Below are positions 47,426 through 64,000 of a DNA stretch of 64,000 nucleotides, piece by piece. Origin of the DNA: Helicobacter sp. 'house sparrow 1' (lineage in GTDB: Bacteria > Campylobacterota > Campylobacteria > Campylobacterales > Helicobacteraceae); contig NZ_FZQY01000005.1 of the NCBI RefSeq assembly GCF_900199585.1, forward strand, positions 18,760-82,759, given 5' to 3'. The position numbers and the translations under genes were made by a program. Within the stretch, counting starts at the first letter, position 1; each line of letters opens with the position of its first letter. A model generated the notes under the pieces. That model did not search any database and was not told where the DNA came from. It saw only the letters and a list, made by a program, of their open reading frames with translations.

Positions 47426-47851
47426 ATGGCAAAAAAAATTGTTGGTGAATTAAAGCTTCAGATTCCTGCTGGTAAGGCAAATCCATCTCCTCCTGTTGGA
47501 CCTGCTTTAGGTCAAAGAGGTGTGAATATTATGGAATTTTGTAAAGCTTTTAACGAAAAAACAAAGGATATGGGAGATTTTAATATTCCTGTTATTATCA
47601 CAGTTTATCAGGATAAGAGTTTTAGTTTTGTTACAAAAAAGCCTCCTGTGACTGATTTGATTAAAAAAGCAGCAAATATATCAAAGGGTTCAGATAATCC
47701 TTTAAAAAATAAGATTGGTAAATTGACTCAAAAGCAACTTGAGGAGATTGCAAATACAAAGATGGAGGATCTAAATGCCAATAGCATCGAGGCTGCAAAG
47801 AAGATTGTTGCTGGAAGTGCTAGAAGTATGGGTATTGAAATAGTGGATTAA
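47426..47851 (+). CDS. rplK: 50S ribosomal protein L11
   Basis: L11 forms the GTPase-associated centre with 23S rRNA. The 141-residue protein has the N-terminal proline-rich [21 protein letters not shown] and the C-terminal RNA-binding domain. Standard length. It lies 17 bases after nusG. Confidence 0.98.
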   Translation: MAKKIVGELKLQIPAGKANPSPPVGPALGQRGVNIMEFCKAFNEKTKDMGDFNIPVIITVYQDKSFSFVTKKPPVTDLIKKAANISKGSDNPLKNKIGKLTQKQLEEIANTKMEDLNANSIEAAKKIVAGSARSMGIEIVD

Positions 47852-47899
47852 TAGATTTTAATTACAAAGATTTATAAAGAAAGAATGGAGATTTAAGGT

Positions 47900-48604
47900 A
47901 TGGGAAAAAAGGTAGCCAAAAGATTACAAAACTTGTTATCAAAGTTTGATAACACACAACTTTTTAACTTAGAAGATGGCGTAAAAACTGTAAAGAGTTT
48001 GGCATCTGCTAAGTTTGATGAAACTGTTGAGATTTCTTTGAAGCTTGGCGTTGACCCACGACATGCCGATCAAATGATAAGAGGAGCAGTGGTATTGCCT
48101 AATGGAACTGGAAAGAAGGTTCGTGTAGCAGTTTTTGCAAAAGGTCTCAAGGCTGATGAAGCTAAGAATGCTGGTGCAGATGTTGTTGGAGATGATGATC
48201 TTGTTGAAGAAATTAAAAATGGTAATTTGAATTTTGATATGGTAATTGCAACTCCAGATATGATGGCTTTGGTTGGTAAAGTGGGAAGAATTTTAGGACC
48301 AAAGGGCTTAATGCCAAATCCAAAGACAGGCACCGTTACGATGGAGGTTGGTAAAGCAGTTGAGAATGCAAAGGGTGGGCAAGTTAATTTCCGCGTTGAT
48401 AAGAAAGGTAACATACATGCTCCACTTGGTAAGGTAAGTTTTGATGAGAATAAAATTAAAGAAAATTTAGTAGAGTTCTTAAAAACTATCAACAGATTAA
48501 AACCTGCTTCAGCAAAGGGAAGATATATTAAAGGTGCTGCATTGTCTTTGACTATGTCCCCTTCTGTGAAGCTTGAGACACAAGAATTATTAGATATTAA
48601 GTAA
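47900..48604 (+). CDS. rplA: 50S ribosomal protein L1
   Basis: L1 forms the mobile stalk near the E site. The 234-residue protein has [25 protein letters not shown] and the signature [14 protein letters not shown]. It follows rplK by 48 bases. Confidence 0.98.
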   Translation: MGKKVAKRLQNLLSKFDNTQLFNLEDGVKTVKSLASAKFDETVEISLKLGVDPRHADQMIRGAVVLPNGTGKKVRVAVFAKGLKADEAKNAGADVVGDDDLVEEIKNGNLNFDMVIATPDMMALVGKVGRILGPKGLMPNPKTGTVTMEVGKAVENAKGGQVNFRVDKKGNIHAPLGKVSFDENKIKENLVEFLKTINRLKPASAKGRYIKGAALSLTMSPSVKLETQELLDIK

Positions 48605-48621
48605 AATTGTATTTTATCTTT

Positions 48622-48690
48622 AGGCTGAAGACTATGAGAGCCTTGTGCTTAATAGGATGAAATCCATCTCATATAGGTTTAAGTCTAGAA
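48622..48690 (+). promoter_or_regulatory. Candidate L10 (rplJ) mRNA leader
   Basis: The gap before rplJ can fold into a long-range helix AGACT (48629-48633) with AGTCT (48682-48686). It encloses an inner hairpin GGATGAAATCC (48654-48664) and sits beside an AGGCT/AGCCT pair. This is the place and general form of the leader bound by the L10-L12 complex to repress its own operon. The assignment rests on position and by-eye folding. Confidence 0.5.
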
Positions 48691-48700
48691 AGGAGGAAGA

Positions 48701-49183
48701 ATGACTAAACAAGAAAAACAGGCATTGGTTCAAAGTTTAACTTTAGAGTTTAAAGCTTCTAATTCCTTGATAGTATGTGATTATAAAGGTCTAGATGTTA
48801 AGAAACTAGAGAGTTTAAGAGATTCTGCTAGAAAACTTAATGCTAGAGTTCAAGTTATCAAGAATACACTTGCAAGCATCGCGTTAAAAGAAGCTGGATA
48901 TCCTGATCTTAATTTGAAAGATACTAATATCTTTATTTGGAATGATGAGCAAATTTCTCTTTCAAAGCTTGTGATGAAGTTTGCTGATGAAAATAAAGAA
49001 CTATTTAGTGTTAAAATAGGATGTTTTGATGGTGAAATAGTAGATACGCAACATATAACTGCAATTTCTAAATTGCCAAGCCGTGATGAGCTTATTGGAA
49101 TGTTGCTTTCTGTTTGGACTGCACCAGCAAGATATTTTGTTACAGGTTTAGATAATTTGAAAAAGCAAAAAGAACAAGATTAA
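48701..49183 (+). CDS. rplJ: 50S ribosomal protein L10
   Basis: L10 anchors L12 dimers to the ribosome. The 160-residue protein starts [30 protein letters not shown], with the L12-binding helix near the C-terminus. A strong AAAGGAGGA site precedes the ATG. It is the likely autoregulator of the preceding leader. Confidence 0.97.
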   Translation: MTKQEKQALVQSLTLEFKASNSLIVCDYKGLDVKKLESLRDSARKLNARVQVIKNTLASIALKEAGYPDLNLKDTNIFIWNDEQISLSKLVMKFADENKELFSVKIGCFDGEIVDTQHITAISKLPSRDELIGMLLSVWTAPARYFVTGLDNLKKQKEQD

Positions 49184-49209
49184 ACATTAAGAAAGAATAG
49201 GAGTTTATA

Positions 49210-49587
49210 ATGGCTATAACAAAAGAAGAAATTTTAGATTATATTGGTAATTTATCAGTTTTAGAGCTTTCAGAGCTAGTAAAAGCTTTTGAAGAGAAGT
49301 TTGGTGTTTCTGCTGCTCCTACAGTTGTTGCAGGTGCAGTAGGTGCAGGTGCAGCTGCAGGTGGTGCAGAAGAGAAGACAGAATTTAATGTTGTTCTTAC
49401 TGATGCTGGTGCTAACAAGATTAATGTTATTAAGGTAGTTAGAGAGATTACTGGTTTAGGATTAAAAGAAGCTAAGGAAGCAACCGAAGCAACACCAAGT
49501 ACATTGAAAGAAGGTGTTAGCAAGGAAGATGCTGAAAACTTCAAGAAAAAGCTAGAAGAAGCAGGTGCAAAAGTAGAAATTAAGTAA
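49210..49587 (+). CDS. rplL: 50S ribosomal protein L7/L12
   Basis: L12 forms the flexible stalk that recruits translation GTPases. The 125-residue protein has the N-terminal dimer helix pair, an alanine/glycine hinge ([19 protein letters not shown]) and the C-terminal factor-binding domain ([20 protein letters not shown]). It follows rplJ by 26 bases. Confidence 0.98.
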   Translation: MAITKEEILDYIGNLSVLELSELVKAFEEKFGVSAAPTVVAGAVGAGAAAGGAEEKTEFNVVLTDAGANKINVIKVVREITGLGLKEAKEATEATPSTLKEGVSKEDAENFKKKLEEAGAKVEIK

Positions 49588-49620
49588 TTTTAATTACCAC
49601 TACTTTTTGTAAAACAATAC

Positions 49621-49655
49621 ACCCAAGGTTCTCTTATGAGACTTTGGGTTTTTTT
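49621..49655 (+). terminator. Terminator-like hairpin between rplL and rpoBC (probable attenuator)
   Basis: Arms of ten bases (ACCCAAGGTT and GACTTTGGGT) with a 9-base loop are followed by seven T. In many bacteria a partial terminator here lowers transcription of rpo genes relative to ribosomal genes. The same use is likely, since rpoBC follows with no strong promoter visible. Confidence 0.7.
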
Positions 49656-49729
49656 GCGTTAAACATTTTAAGTAAGTTTAATTTTATAATTTTATTTAGA
49701 GTGTTTGCTCTTTTAAATCAATATAATGA

Positions 49730-58424
<8,695 letters not shown>

Positions 58425-58474
58425 GTAGAATCAAGCATTTTTTAGAAACAAAAACATAAGAAAGGAAAGAATTC

Positions 58475-58861
58475 GTGCCAACTATAAATCAGTTAATTCG
58501 TAAGGAAAGAAAAAAGGTTATTAAAAAAACTAAATCCCCAGCTCTCGTTGAATGTCCTCAAAGAAGGGGAGTTTGCACTCGTGTTTATACAACAACTCCA
58601 AAGAAGCCAAACTCAGCTTTAAGAAAAGTTGCAAAAGTAAAACTTACGAGTAAGATTGAGGTGATTAGTTATATCCCAGGTGAGGGACATAATTTGCAAG
58701 AGCACTCTATTGTTTTAGTTAGAGGCGGAAGGGTAAAAGACTTACCAGGTGTTAAGTATCATATTATTAGAGGGGCATTGGATACTTCAGGGGTAGCAAA
58801 GAGAACGGTTTCTAGAAGTAAGTATGGAACTAAAAGAGCAAAACAAGGTGATAAAAAGTAA
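58475..58861 (+). CDS. rpsL: 30S ribosomal protein S12
   Basis: S12 shapes the decoding centre. The 128-residue protein starts with GTG ([14 protein letters not shown]), with an AAAGGAAAG site upstream. The streptomycin-related lysines in [12 protein letters not shown] and PGVKYHI are the normal ones. rpsG follows 12 bases later. Confidence 0.98.
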   Translation: MPTINQLIRKERKKVIKKTKSPALVECPQRRGVCTRVYTTTPKKPNSALRKVAKVKLTSKIEVISYIPGEGHNLQEHSIVLVRGGRVKDLPGVKYHIIRGALDTSGVAKRTVSRSKYGTKRAKQGDKK

Positions 58862-59341
<480 letters not shown>

Positions 59342-59356
59342 TTAGGAGATAAGACA

Positions 59357-61435
59357 ATGGCAAGAACAACTCCACTTAATAGAATTAGAAACATTGGAAT
59401 TGCAGCGCATATTGATGCTGGTAAAACTACAACATCAGAAAGAATCCTATTTTATACAGGTGTAAGCCACAAGATTGGTGAGGTACATGATGGCGCTGCT
59501 ACAATGGATTGGATGGAGCAGGAAAAAGAGCGTGGAATCACAATTACTTCTGCTGCAACAACTTGTTTTTGGAACAATCATCAAATCAATCTAATTGACA
59601 CTCCAGGGCACGTTGATTTTACTATTGAAGTTGAGAGATCAATGAGGGTTTTAGATGGGGCGGTTGCAGTATTTTGTTCTGTAGGTGGCGTTCAGCCTCA
59701 AAGCGAAACTGTTTGGAGACAAGCCAATAAATATGGTGTTCCAAGAATGGTTTTTGTTAATAAAATGGATAGGATTGGCGCGAATTTCTACAATGTAGAG
59801 GAGCAAATTAAAGCAAGATTAAAAGCAAACCCAGTACCAATTAACATTCCTATTGGCGCAGAAGATAGTTTTAAGGGTGTAGTTGATCTTATTCAAATGA
59901 AAGCATTAATCTGGAATAATGAGTCAATGGGTGCAAAATATGACATTGAAGAGATTCCAGCAGACTTATTGGATAAAGCTAAAGAATATAGAGAAAAACT
60001 TGTAGAAGCTGCAGCAGAACAAGATGAAGGATTAATGGAAAAATATCTTGGTGGTGAAGAACTGAGTGTTGATGAAATTAAAAAGGGTATTAAGATTGGT
60101 TGCCATAATATGACTTTGGTTCCAATGCTCTGTGGTTCTTCTTTTAAAAATAAGGGAGTGCAAACTTTATTAGATGCTGTAGTTGATTTTTTACCAGCAC
60201 CAACAGAAGTAGCGGATATTAAAGGAATTGACCCTAAGACAGAGCAAGAACTTCATGTAGAATCTACAGACAATGGACCATTTGCAGGACTTGCATTTAA
60301 GATTATGACAGACCCATTTGTGGGACAGCTTACTTTCGTGCGTGCTTATAGAGGTATGCTTGAATCAGGTAGTTATGTTCTAAACTCCACTAAAGGAAAA
60401 AAAGAGAGAGTGGGAAGACTTCTTAAAATGCACTCAAATAAAAGAGAGGATATTAAAGAAATCTATGCTGGAGAAATTTGTGCATTTGTGGGACTTAAAG
60501 AAACTTTGACAGGTGATACTCTTTGTGATGAAAAGGCTCCTGTAATCTTAGAGAGAATGGAGTTCCCAGAGCCTGTAATTCATATTGCTGTAGAACCAAA
60601 AACTAAGGCAGATCAAGAGAAAATGGGTATTGCTTTAGGCAAGCTTGCAGAAGAGGATCCAAGTTTTAGAGTAAGCACTCAAGAAGAGACAGGTCAAACT
60701 CTGATTGGTGGTATGGGAGAACTTCACTTAGAGATCATTGTAGATAGATTAAAGAGAGAATTTAAAGTAGAAGCTGAAGTTGGACAACCTCAAGTAGCAT
60801 TTAGAGAAACTATTAGAAAATCAGTCAATAAAGAGTGTAAATATGCTAAGCAGTCAGGTGGTAGGGGTCAATATGGGCATGTATTTATTAAGCTTGAGCC
60901 AAAAGAGGCAGGTAGTGGATATGAGTTTGTAAATGAGATTACCGGAGGTGTAATTCCAAAAGAGTATATCCCTGCTGTAGATAAGGGAATCCAAGAGGCA
61001 ATGCAAAATGGTGTTTTGGCAGGATATCCTGTAGTAGATTTTAAAGTTACGCTTTATGATGGAAGTTATCATGATGTGGATAGTTCAGAAATGGCGTTTA
61101 AGATTGCAGGATCTATGGCTTTTAAAGATGCTTGTCGTGAAGCTGGAGCTGTGTTGCTTGAACCTATGATGAAGGTAGAGGTAGAAGTTCCTGAAGAATA
61201 TATGGGTGATGTGATTGGTGATTTAAATCGTAGAAGAGGACAGATTAATTCAATGGATGATAGAATGGGTCTAAAGATCGTAAATGCTTTTGTTCCATTG
61301 GCAGAAATGTTTGGTTATTCTACAGATTTGCGCTCAGCTACTCAAGGTAGAGGAACCTATTCTATGGAATTTGATCACTATGGTGAAGTTCCTGCAAATA
61401 TTGCAAAAGAGATTATTGAAAAAAGAAAAGGGTGA
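59357..61435 (+). CDS. fusA: Elongation factor G
   Basis: EF-G drives translocation. The 692-residue protein has the GTP loop AHIDAGKTT at 17-25, the effector [25 protein letters not shown] and NKMDR, and then domains II-V ([13 protein letters not shown] in domain IV). It ends the rpsL-rpsG-fusA unit at a strong terminator 28 bases later. Confidence 0.99.
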   Translation: MARTTPLNRIRNIGIAAHIDAGKTTTSERILFYTGVSHKIGEVHDGAATMDWMEQEKERGITITSAATTCFWNNHQINLIDTPGHVDFTIEVERSMRVLDGAVAVFCSVGGVQPQSETVWRQANKYGVPRMVFVNKMDRIGANFYNVEEQIKARLKANPVPINIPIGAEDSFKGVVDLIQMKALIWNNESMGAKYDIEEIPADLLDKAKEYREKLVEAAAEQDEGLMEKYLGGEELSVDEIKKGIKIGCHNMTLVPMLCGSSFKNKGVQTLLDAVVDFLPAPTEVADIKGIDPKTEQELHVESTDNGPFAGLAFKIMTDPFVGQLTFVRAYRGMLESGSYVLNSTKGKKERVGRLLKMHSNKREDIKEIYAGEICAFVGLKETLTGDTLCDEKAPVILERMEFPEPVIHIAVEPKTKADQEKMGIALGKLAEEDPSFRVSTQEETGQTLIGGMGELHLEIIVDRLKREFKVEAEVGQPQVAFRETIRKSVNKECKYAKQSGGRGQYGHVFIKLEPKEAGSGYEFVNEITGGVIPKEYIPAVDKGIQEAMQNGVLAGYPVVDFKVTLYDGSYHDVDSSEMAFKIAGSMAFKDACREAGAVLLEPMMKVEVEVPEEYMGDVIGDLNRRRGQINSMDDRMGLKIVNAFVPLAEMFGYSTDLRSATQGRGTYSMEFDHYGEVPANIAKEIIEKRKG

Positions 61436-61462
61436 GACAACAACCCTTTTACCTACATTTTT

Positions 61463-61492
61463 AAAAGATCTAGGTCTTTCTAGATCTTTTTT
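61463..61492 (+). terminator. Rho-independent terminator after fusA
   Basis: Eleven-base arms (AAAAGATCTAG and CTAGATCTTTT) with a 6-base loop end in a T-run. It closes the long transcription/translation cluster before the surface-protein gene. Confidence 0.88.
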
Positions 61493-61611
61493 GGCTAAAT
61501 CTAGCTTTATTAATTCTTTAAACTTCTTAATATTTCTAATACTTGGTAACTGCAAATTTTTTAGGACTTAGAATAAAGAGATTAGTGCTTTGTCTCTTGA
61601 TAAAAGTGCCA

Positions 61612-61639
61612 AAAAATTAAAAAAAATTTTTTAATTTTT
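61612..61639. repeat. A/T-only palindrome upstream of the autotransporter promoter
   Basis: Thirteen-base arms made only of A and T (61612-61624 and 61627-61639) with a 2-base centre end 12 bases before the TATAAT box. They cover the -35 and upstream zone. It could bend DNA, stimulate the polymerase, bind a repressor, or simply be low-complexity sequence. Confidence 0.6.
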
Positions 61640-61651
61640 GAATTTTTTTTG

Positions 61652-61657
61652 TATAAT
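61652..61657 (+). promoter_or_regulatory. -10 element for the autotransporter gene
   Basis: A perfect TATAAT, preceded by a T-run and G, is followed by a GC-rich GCCGCC start region. It predicts a 5' leader of roughly 130 bases. Confidence 0.6.
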
Positions 61658-61796
61658 GCCGCCGACATTTTAAAACTTTCAATTTTGTATGGTAACTTGT
61701 TATTTAGAAACTTTTTAAAACTTATAAAAATAGATTCTTCTGCATACATTTTTTGAATACTTTAAAAATGTCCAATCAGAATTAAGGAGTTGATCT

Positions 61797-64000
61797 ATGG
61801 TTATAAAAAATTACCTGGGGGGGGGGGAGCAAACTAACACTTATATAGCTTCCTCTTCTTCTAAAATTTTTAAAAAATCTTTCTTTAAACCAGTTGTTGC
61901 TAGCTCTTTGGCTTTAATATTGGGTGCTAGCTTTGCTCAAGCACAATGTGAAGGTTCTAACTCTCCTTTAATTTGTGCAGGAATAAAAGGCTCTGAAAGC
62001 GAAGTGAGTAATCTTGTAAAATGGAATGCTACAAGTGTTCCATCTCAAGCTTTTATTCCACTTTTTCATAATACAGAAAAACCTATAAGTAAATTGATTT
62101 TTAAATTTAATAACTCTGGAAGCAAAACAGATTCTCTTACTAGCTCAGAGTCTGGAACAGAACTTACGCTTAGTACAACTAATGGTGCTAACTCTATTAT
62201 TCTAAAAGGAGGTGGCAAGGGGATTCAAATGGATTCTACTGGCAAGGGGACTTTGGCGGTAGATTATAATTCTCAAAATGATAAATACTTCACACTAGAT
62301 TTATCAGATGCTCCAGATGGTATTGCTTCATTCCTGGGAAATATAGAGATAGTTAATCAAGGAGTTAGTAGTGGTAGCAACAATAATACCTTTACAGCAA
62401 CATTTAAGCATGATTTGCAAGGTGAAGTATCTCTTAAAAATGCTAGTGGAAATAACACTATAAAGCTTCTTAATGGAAATTTAAAAGGAGATATTACTAC
62501 GCAAGAAGTTCAGAGTAATGGTTCTGAAAACAAGCTGACTATAGATTTTACCAATAATGGTGTACAAAATTTACAAGCAAACACTGCGGGAAGAATTATA
62601 GGTAATATCTATACGCACTACTATAACAATAATGTTAATACGACTATTACCATCAAGGGTGGGGGACTTAAAGGAAGCATTAAAAACAAGACTGCTGAAG
62701 GTAATTCATCTGGAAGCATTGGTGATCTTATAGTAAATTTTGAAGATGGTGCGGTGATGGAGGGTGGCAATATTGTTAGTGGTTATAATGATTTTCAAGC
62801 AAAGATTGTAACCTTTAAGGGTGCTAGTAATGGTAGTGATATTGTCTTGACTGGAGATATAACTAGTTCTGGAACAGGACCTGTTGGTGGACTCAAGAAA
62901 GAAAATGGCAATCATGTTACTTTTGAAAATGGTTCTATGAAAGGAGATGTGAATGCATATGAAGCATCCGGAAGAGCAGGGTATAACAGCATTACCTTTA
63001 AAGATTCTAATGCAAAATTAGAGGGGAATATCTCTGCAAAAGGAGGTATTAATGATAGTCATTCAACCAATGAAATTAGCTTTGAAGGTGATACAAATGC
63101 AATTGTAGGTGGAAGTATTAAAACTGGAGCAAGTAGTTCTAAGGGAGGTAGTGCAGGTGCTAATATTATTACCTTTAAAGGAACAACTAAAAATAATACT
63201 ATCACAACTACAGAAGGCATCGGTGCATACAAAGGAAATAATTTTATTACCTTTGAAGGAAGCGTAAGTAATAAAATTGAAGGTAATCTTATCACAGGTG
63301 CTACAGACTATGGATCAAATGGCACTAATTTTGTTACTTTTAAATCTGCAGCTAAGAACACCATACAGGGAGATGTTAACGGAGAAAATGGAAACAATAG
63401 AGTTGTGATGAATGGAAATAATGCAATCACAGGTATTATTTCTGCAAAAGGGGGTTATAGTGGAAGTAATCAATTCCATTTCTTAGGTTCTCAAACAACG
63501 ATAGGAACAAACGATTCTCTTTCTTCAGTTGTTTCAGATACAAATGCAACCTCTTCGGGTACAGTTAATTTATTATTATTTAATTCTGAGACAAATACCC
63601 TTACTCTCAATGAGCTTAAGGCAAATGGAAATACTAAAGCTATTAATATCATCTCTTTAGATGATACAGCTACTAAAACTGCAAGCACTAGTAATATAAC
63701 TATAAAAACAATGAGCGCTAGTAGTGGCAAAAACTTTATTGGTAAGGGTATTCTTACAAATGTTCAAGCCCAAGAAGTTGATGCAAGCACTTTAAACCTC
63801 ACAGATAACACCAACTCTATGTCTTTTGTTGATGCTACAAATGCTTTTGTTGGAAATCTTTCTGTAAGTTCAGTAACTTCTAACAATGGCGTAAATAATA
63901 TTTCCTTTAAAGCTAGCAATACAATTTTAGCTTCAGAGAATGCTAAAGCTACTCCTCAAAATGCTATTATCGGTTCTGTTGTTTTAAATAATGATGAAGC
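61797..64000 (+). CDS. Large autotransporter-type surface protein, 3'-truncated by window edge, with G11 tract
   Basis: The frame is open from the ATG at 61797 to the window end, at least 734 codons. AAGGAG lies 7 bases before the ATG. After seven codons a run of 11 G (61817-61827) encodes LGGGE; with 11 G the frame continues, with 10 or 12 it would stop early or change. An unusually long signal region follows (KKSFFKPVVASSLALILGASFAQA), then a threonine/asparagine/glycine-rich passenger. It contains recurring units of the form ITFKG...N.I.G.I at about 25-36-residue steps, typical of a beta-helix. The C-terminal barrel lies outside the window, so autotransporter status is inferred. Confidence 0.8.
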   Translation, partial: MVIKNYLGGGEQTNTYIASSSSKIFKKSFFKPVVASSLALILGASFAQAQCEGSNSPLICAGIKGSESEVSNLVKWNATSVPSQAFIPLFHNTEKPISKLIFKFNNSGSKTDSLTSSESGTELTLSTTNGANSIILKGGGKGIQMDSTGKGTLAVDYNSQNDKYFTLDLSDAPDGIASFLGNIEIVNQGVSSGSNNNTFTATFKHDLQGEVSLKNASGNNTIKLLNGNLKGDITTQEVQSNGSENKLTIDFTNNGVQNLQANTAGRIIGNIYTHYYNNNVNTTITIKGGGLKGSIKNKTAEGNSSGSIGDLIVNFEDGAVMEGGNIVSGYNDFQAKIVTFKGASNGSDIVLTGDITSSGTGPVGGLKKENGNHVTFENGSMKGDVNAYEASGRAGYNSITFKDSNAKLEGNISAKGGINDSHSTNEISFEGDTNAIVGGSIKTGASSSKGGSAGANIITFKGTTKNNTITTTEGIGAYKGNNFITFEGSVSNKIEGNLITGATDYGSNGTNFVTFKSAAKNTIQGDVNGENGNNRVVMNGNNAITGIISAKGGYSGSNQFHFLGSQTTIGTNDSLSSVVSDTNATSSGTVNLLLFNSETNTLTLNELKANGNTKAINIISLDDTATKTASTSNITIKTMSASSGKNFIGKGILTNVQAQEVDASTLNLTDNTNSMSFVDATNAFVGNLSVSSVTSNNGVNNISFKASNTILASENAKATPQNAIIGSVVLNNDE
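61817..61827 (+). repeat. Poly-G tract (G11) in the 5' coding region
   Basis: Eleven G residues begin 20 bases after the A of the start codon. Homopolymers of this length slip during replication and switch genes on and off in Helicobacter and Campylobacter. In this sequence the gene is in the open (ON) frame. Confidence 0.9.

Larger units (their letters stand above)
61436..61796. other. 361-bp region between fusA and the autotransporter gene
   Basis: No gene is visible. In order it holds the fusA terminator, a long A/T palindrome at 61612-61639, a clear -10 box at 61652-61657, and an apparent 5' leader of about 130 bases up to the ATG at 61797. Confidence 0.6.

Noticed and set aside
61284..61571. 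Open frames across the fusA end and its terminator
   Set aside because: They are out of frame with EF-G and run through the terminator hairpin; no family resemblance.
62706..63730. Minus-strand open frames opposite the autotransporter gene
   Set aside because: They mirror the repetitive threonine/glycine coding strand and have no ribosome sites.

Overview
This is an AT-rich stretch of chromosome from a Helicobacter-like member of the Campylobacterota. The strongest single clue is one uninterrupted reading frame of 2883 codons that carries both RpoB and RpoC, a fusion typical of Helicobacter and Wolinella. Many gene neighbourhoods also match the H. pylori order as I remember it: ilvC-minD-minE-dprA-ruvX; mutS2-(membrane protein)-murC-aminotransferase; nfu-(TPR-like protein)-murE; aroQ-pepQ-folK-flhF-flhG-(membrane protein)-fliA-fliM-fliY; motE-like/fliJ-like/purA; and tRNA Thr-Tyr-Gly-Thr-tuf-rpmG-tRNA-Trp-secE-nusG-rplKAJL-rpoBC. 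I cannot name the species from sequence alone.

Layout. 0-5 kb: a 5'-truncated siderophore esterase and a TonB-dependent receptor behind a possible Fur operator, then cysS and a small outer-membrane protein. 5-9 kb: murJ, a FapA-like (DUF342) gene with an odd start region, and ruvA. 9-17 kb: three minus-strand operons for recombination, division, isoleucine/valine synthesis and peptidoglycan precursors. 17.4-17.9 kb: tRNAs Gly, Leu, Cys and Ser, followed by a C11T9 homopolymer. 18-19.8 kb: selA and a divergent selenocysteine tRNA. 19.8-24 kb: alaS-maf-ccoS-fqrB. 24-26.4 kb: nfu-murE. 26.4-34.7 kb: flagellar regulation and switch genes mixed with shikimate, folate and peptidase genes. 34.7-40 kb: purA, prs, an outer-membrane protein, yceI and gltX. 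40-44.2 kb: a TRIC-type channel, then manC, a secreted ATP-dependent DNA ligase, and gmd. 44.5-61.5 kb: the long transcription/translation cluster. 61.8 kb to the right edge: the start of a large autotransporter-type surface protein.

How it works together: most of the window is conserved housekeeping DNA. The accessory parts are the iron-siderophore pair at the left edge, the GDP-mannose operon with its embedded ligase, the selenocysteine module, and the surface protein at the right edge. That last gene has a run of 11 G residues seven codons after its start, and in this copy the run keeps the frame open. It is the best candidate here for switchable (phase-variable) biology. I found no CRISPR array, transposase, prophage or rRNA gene. 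Nothing in the window is convincingly a wholly new multi-gene system. The least explained elements are the in-frame stop before the FapA-like gene, the hairpin inside the start of the 36.9-38.1 kb outer-membrane protein gene, and the long A/T palindrome upstream of the autotransporter promoter.
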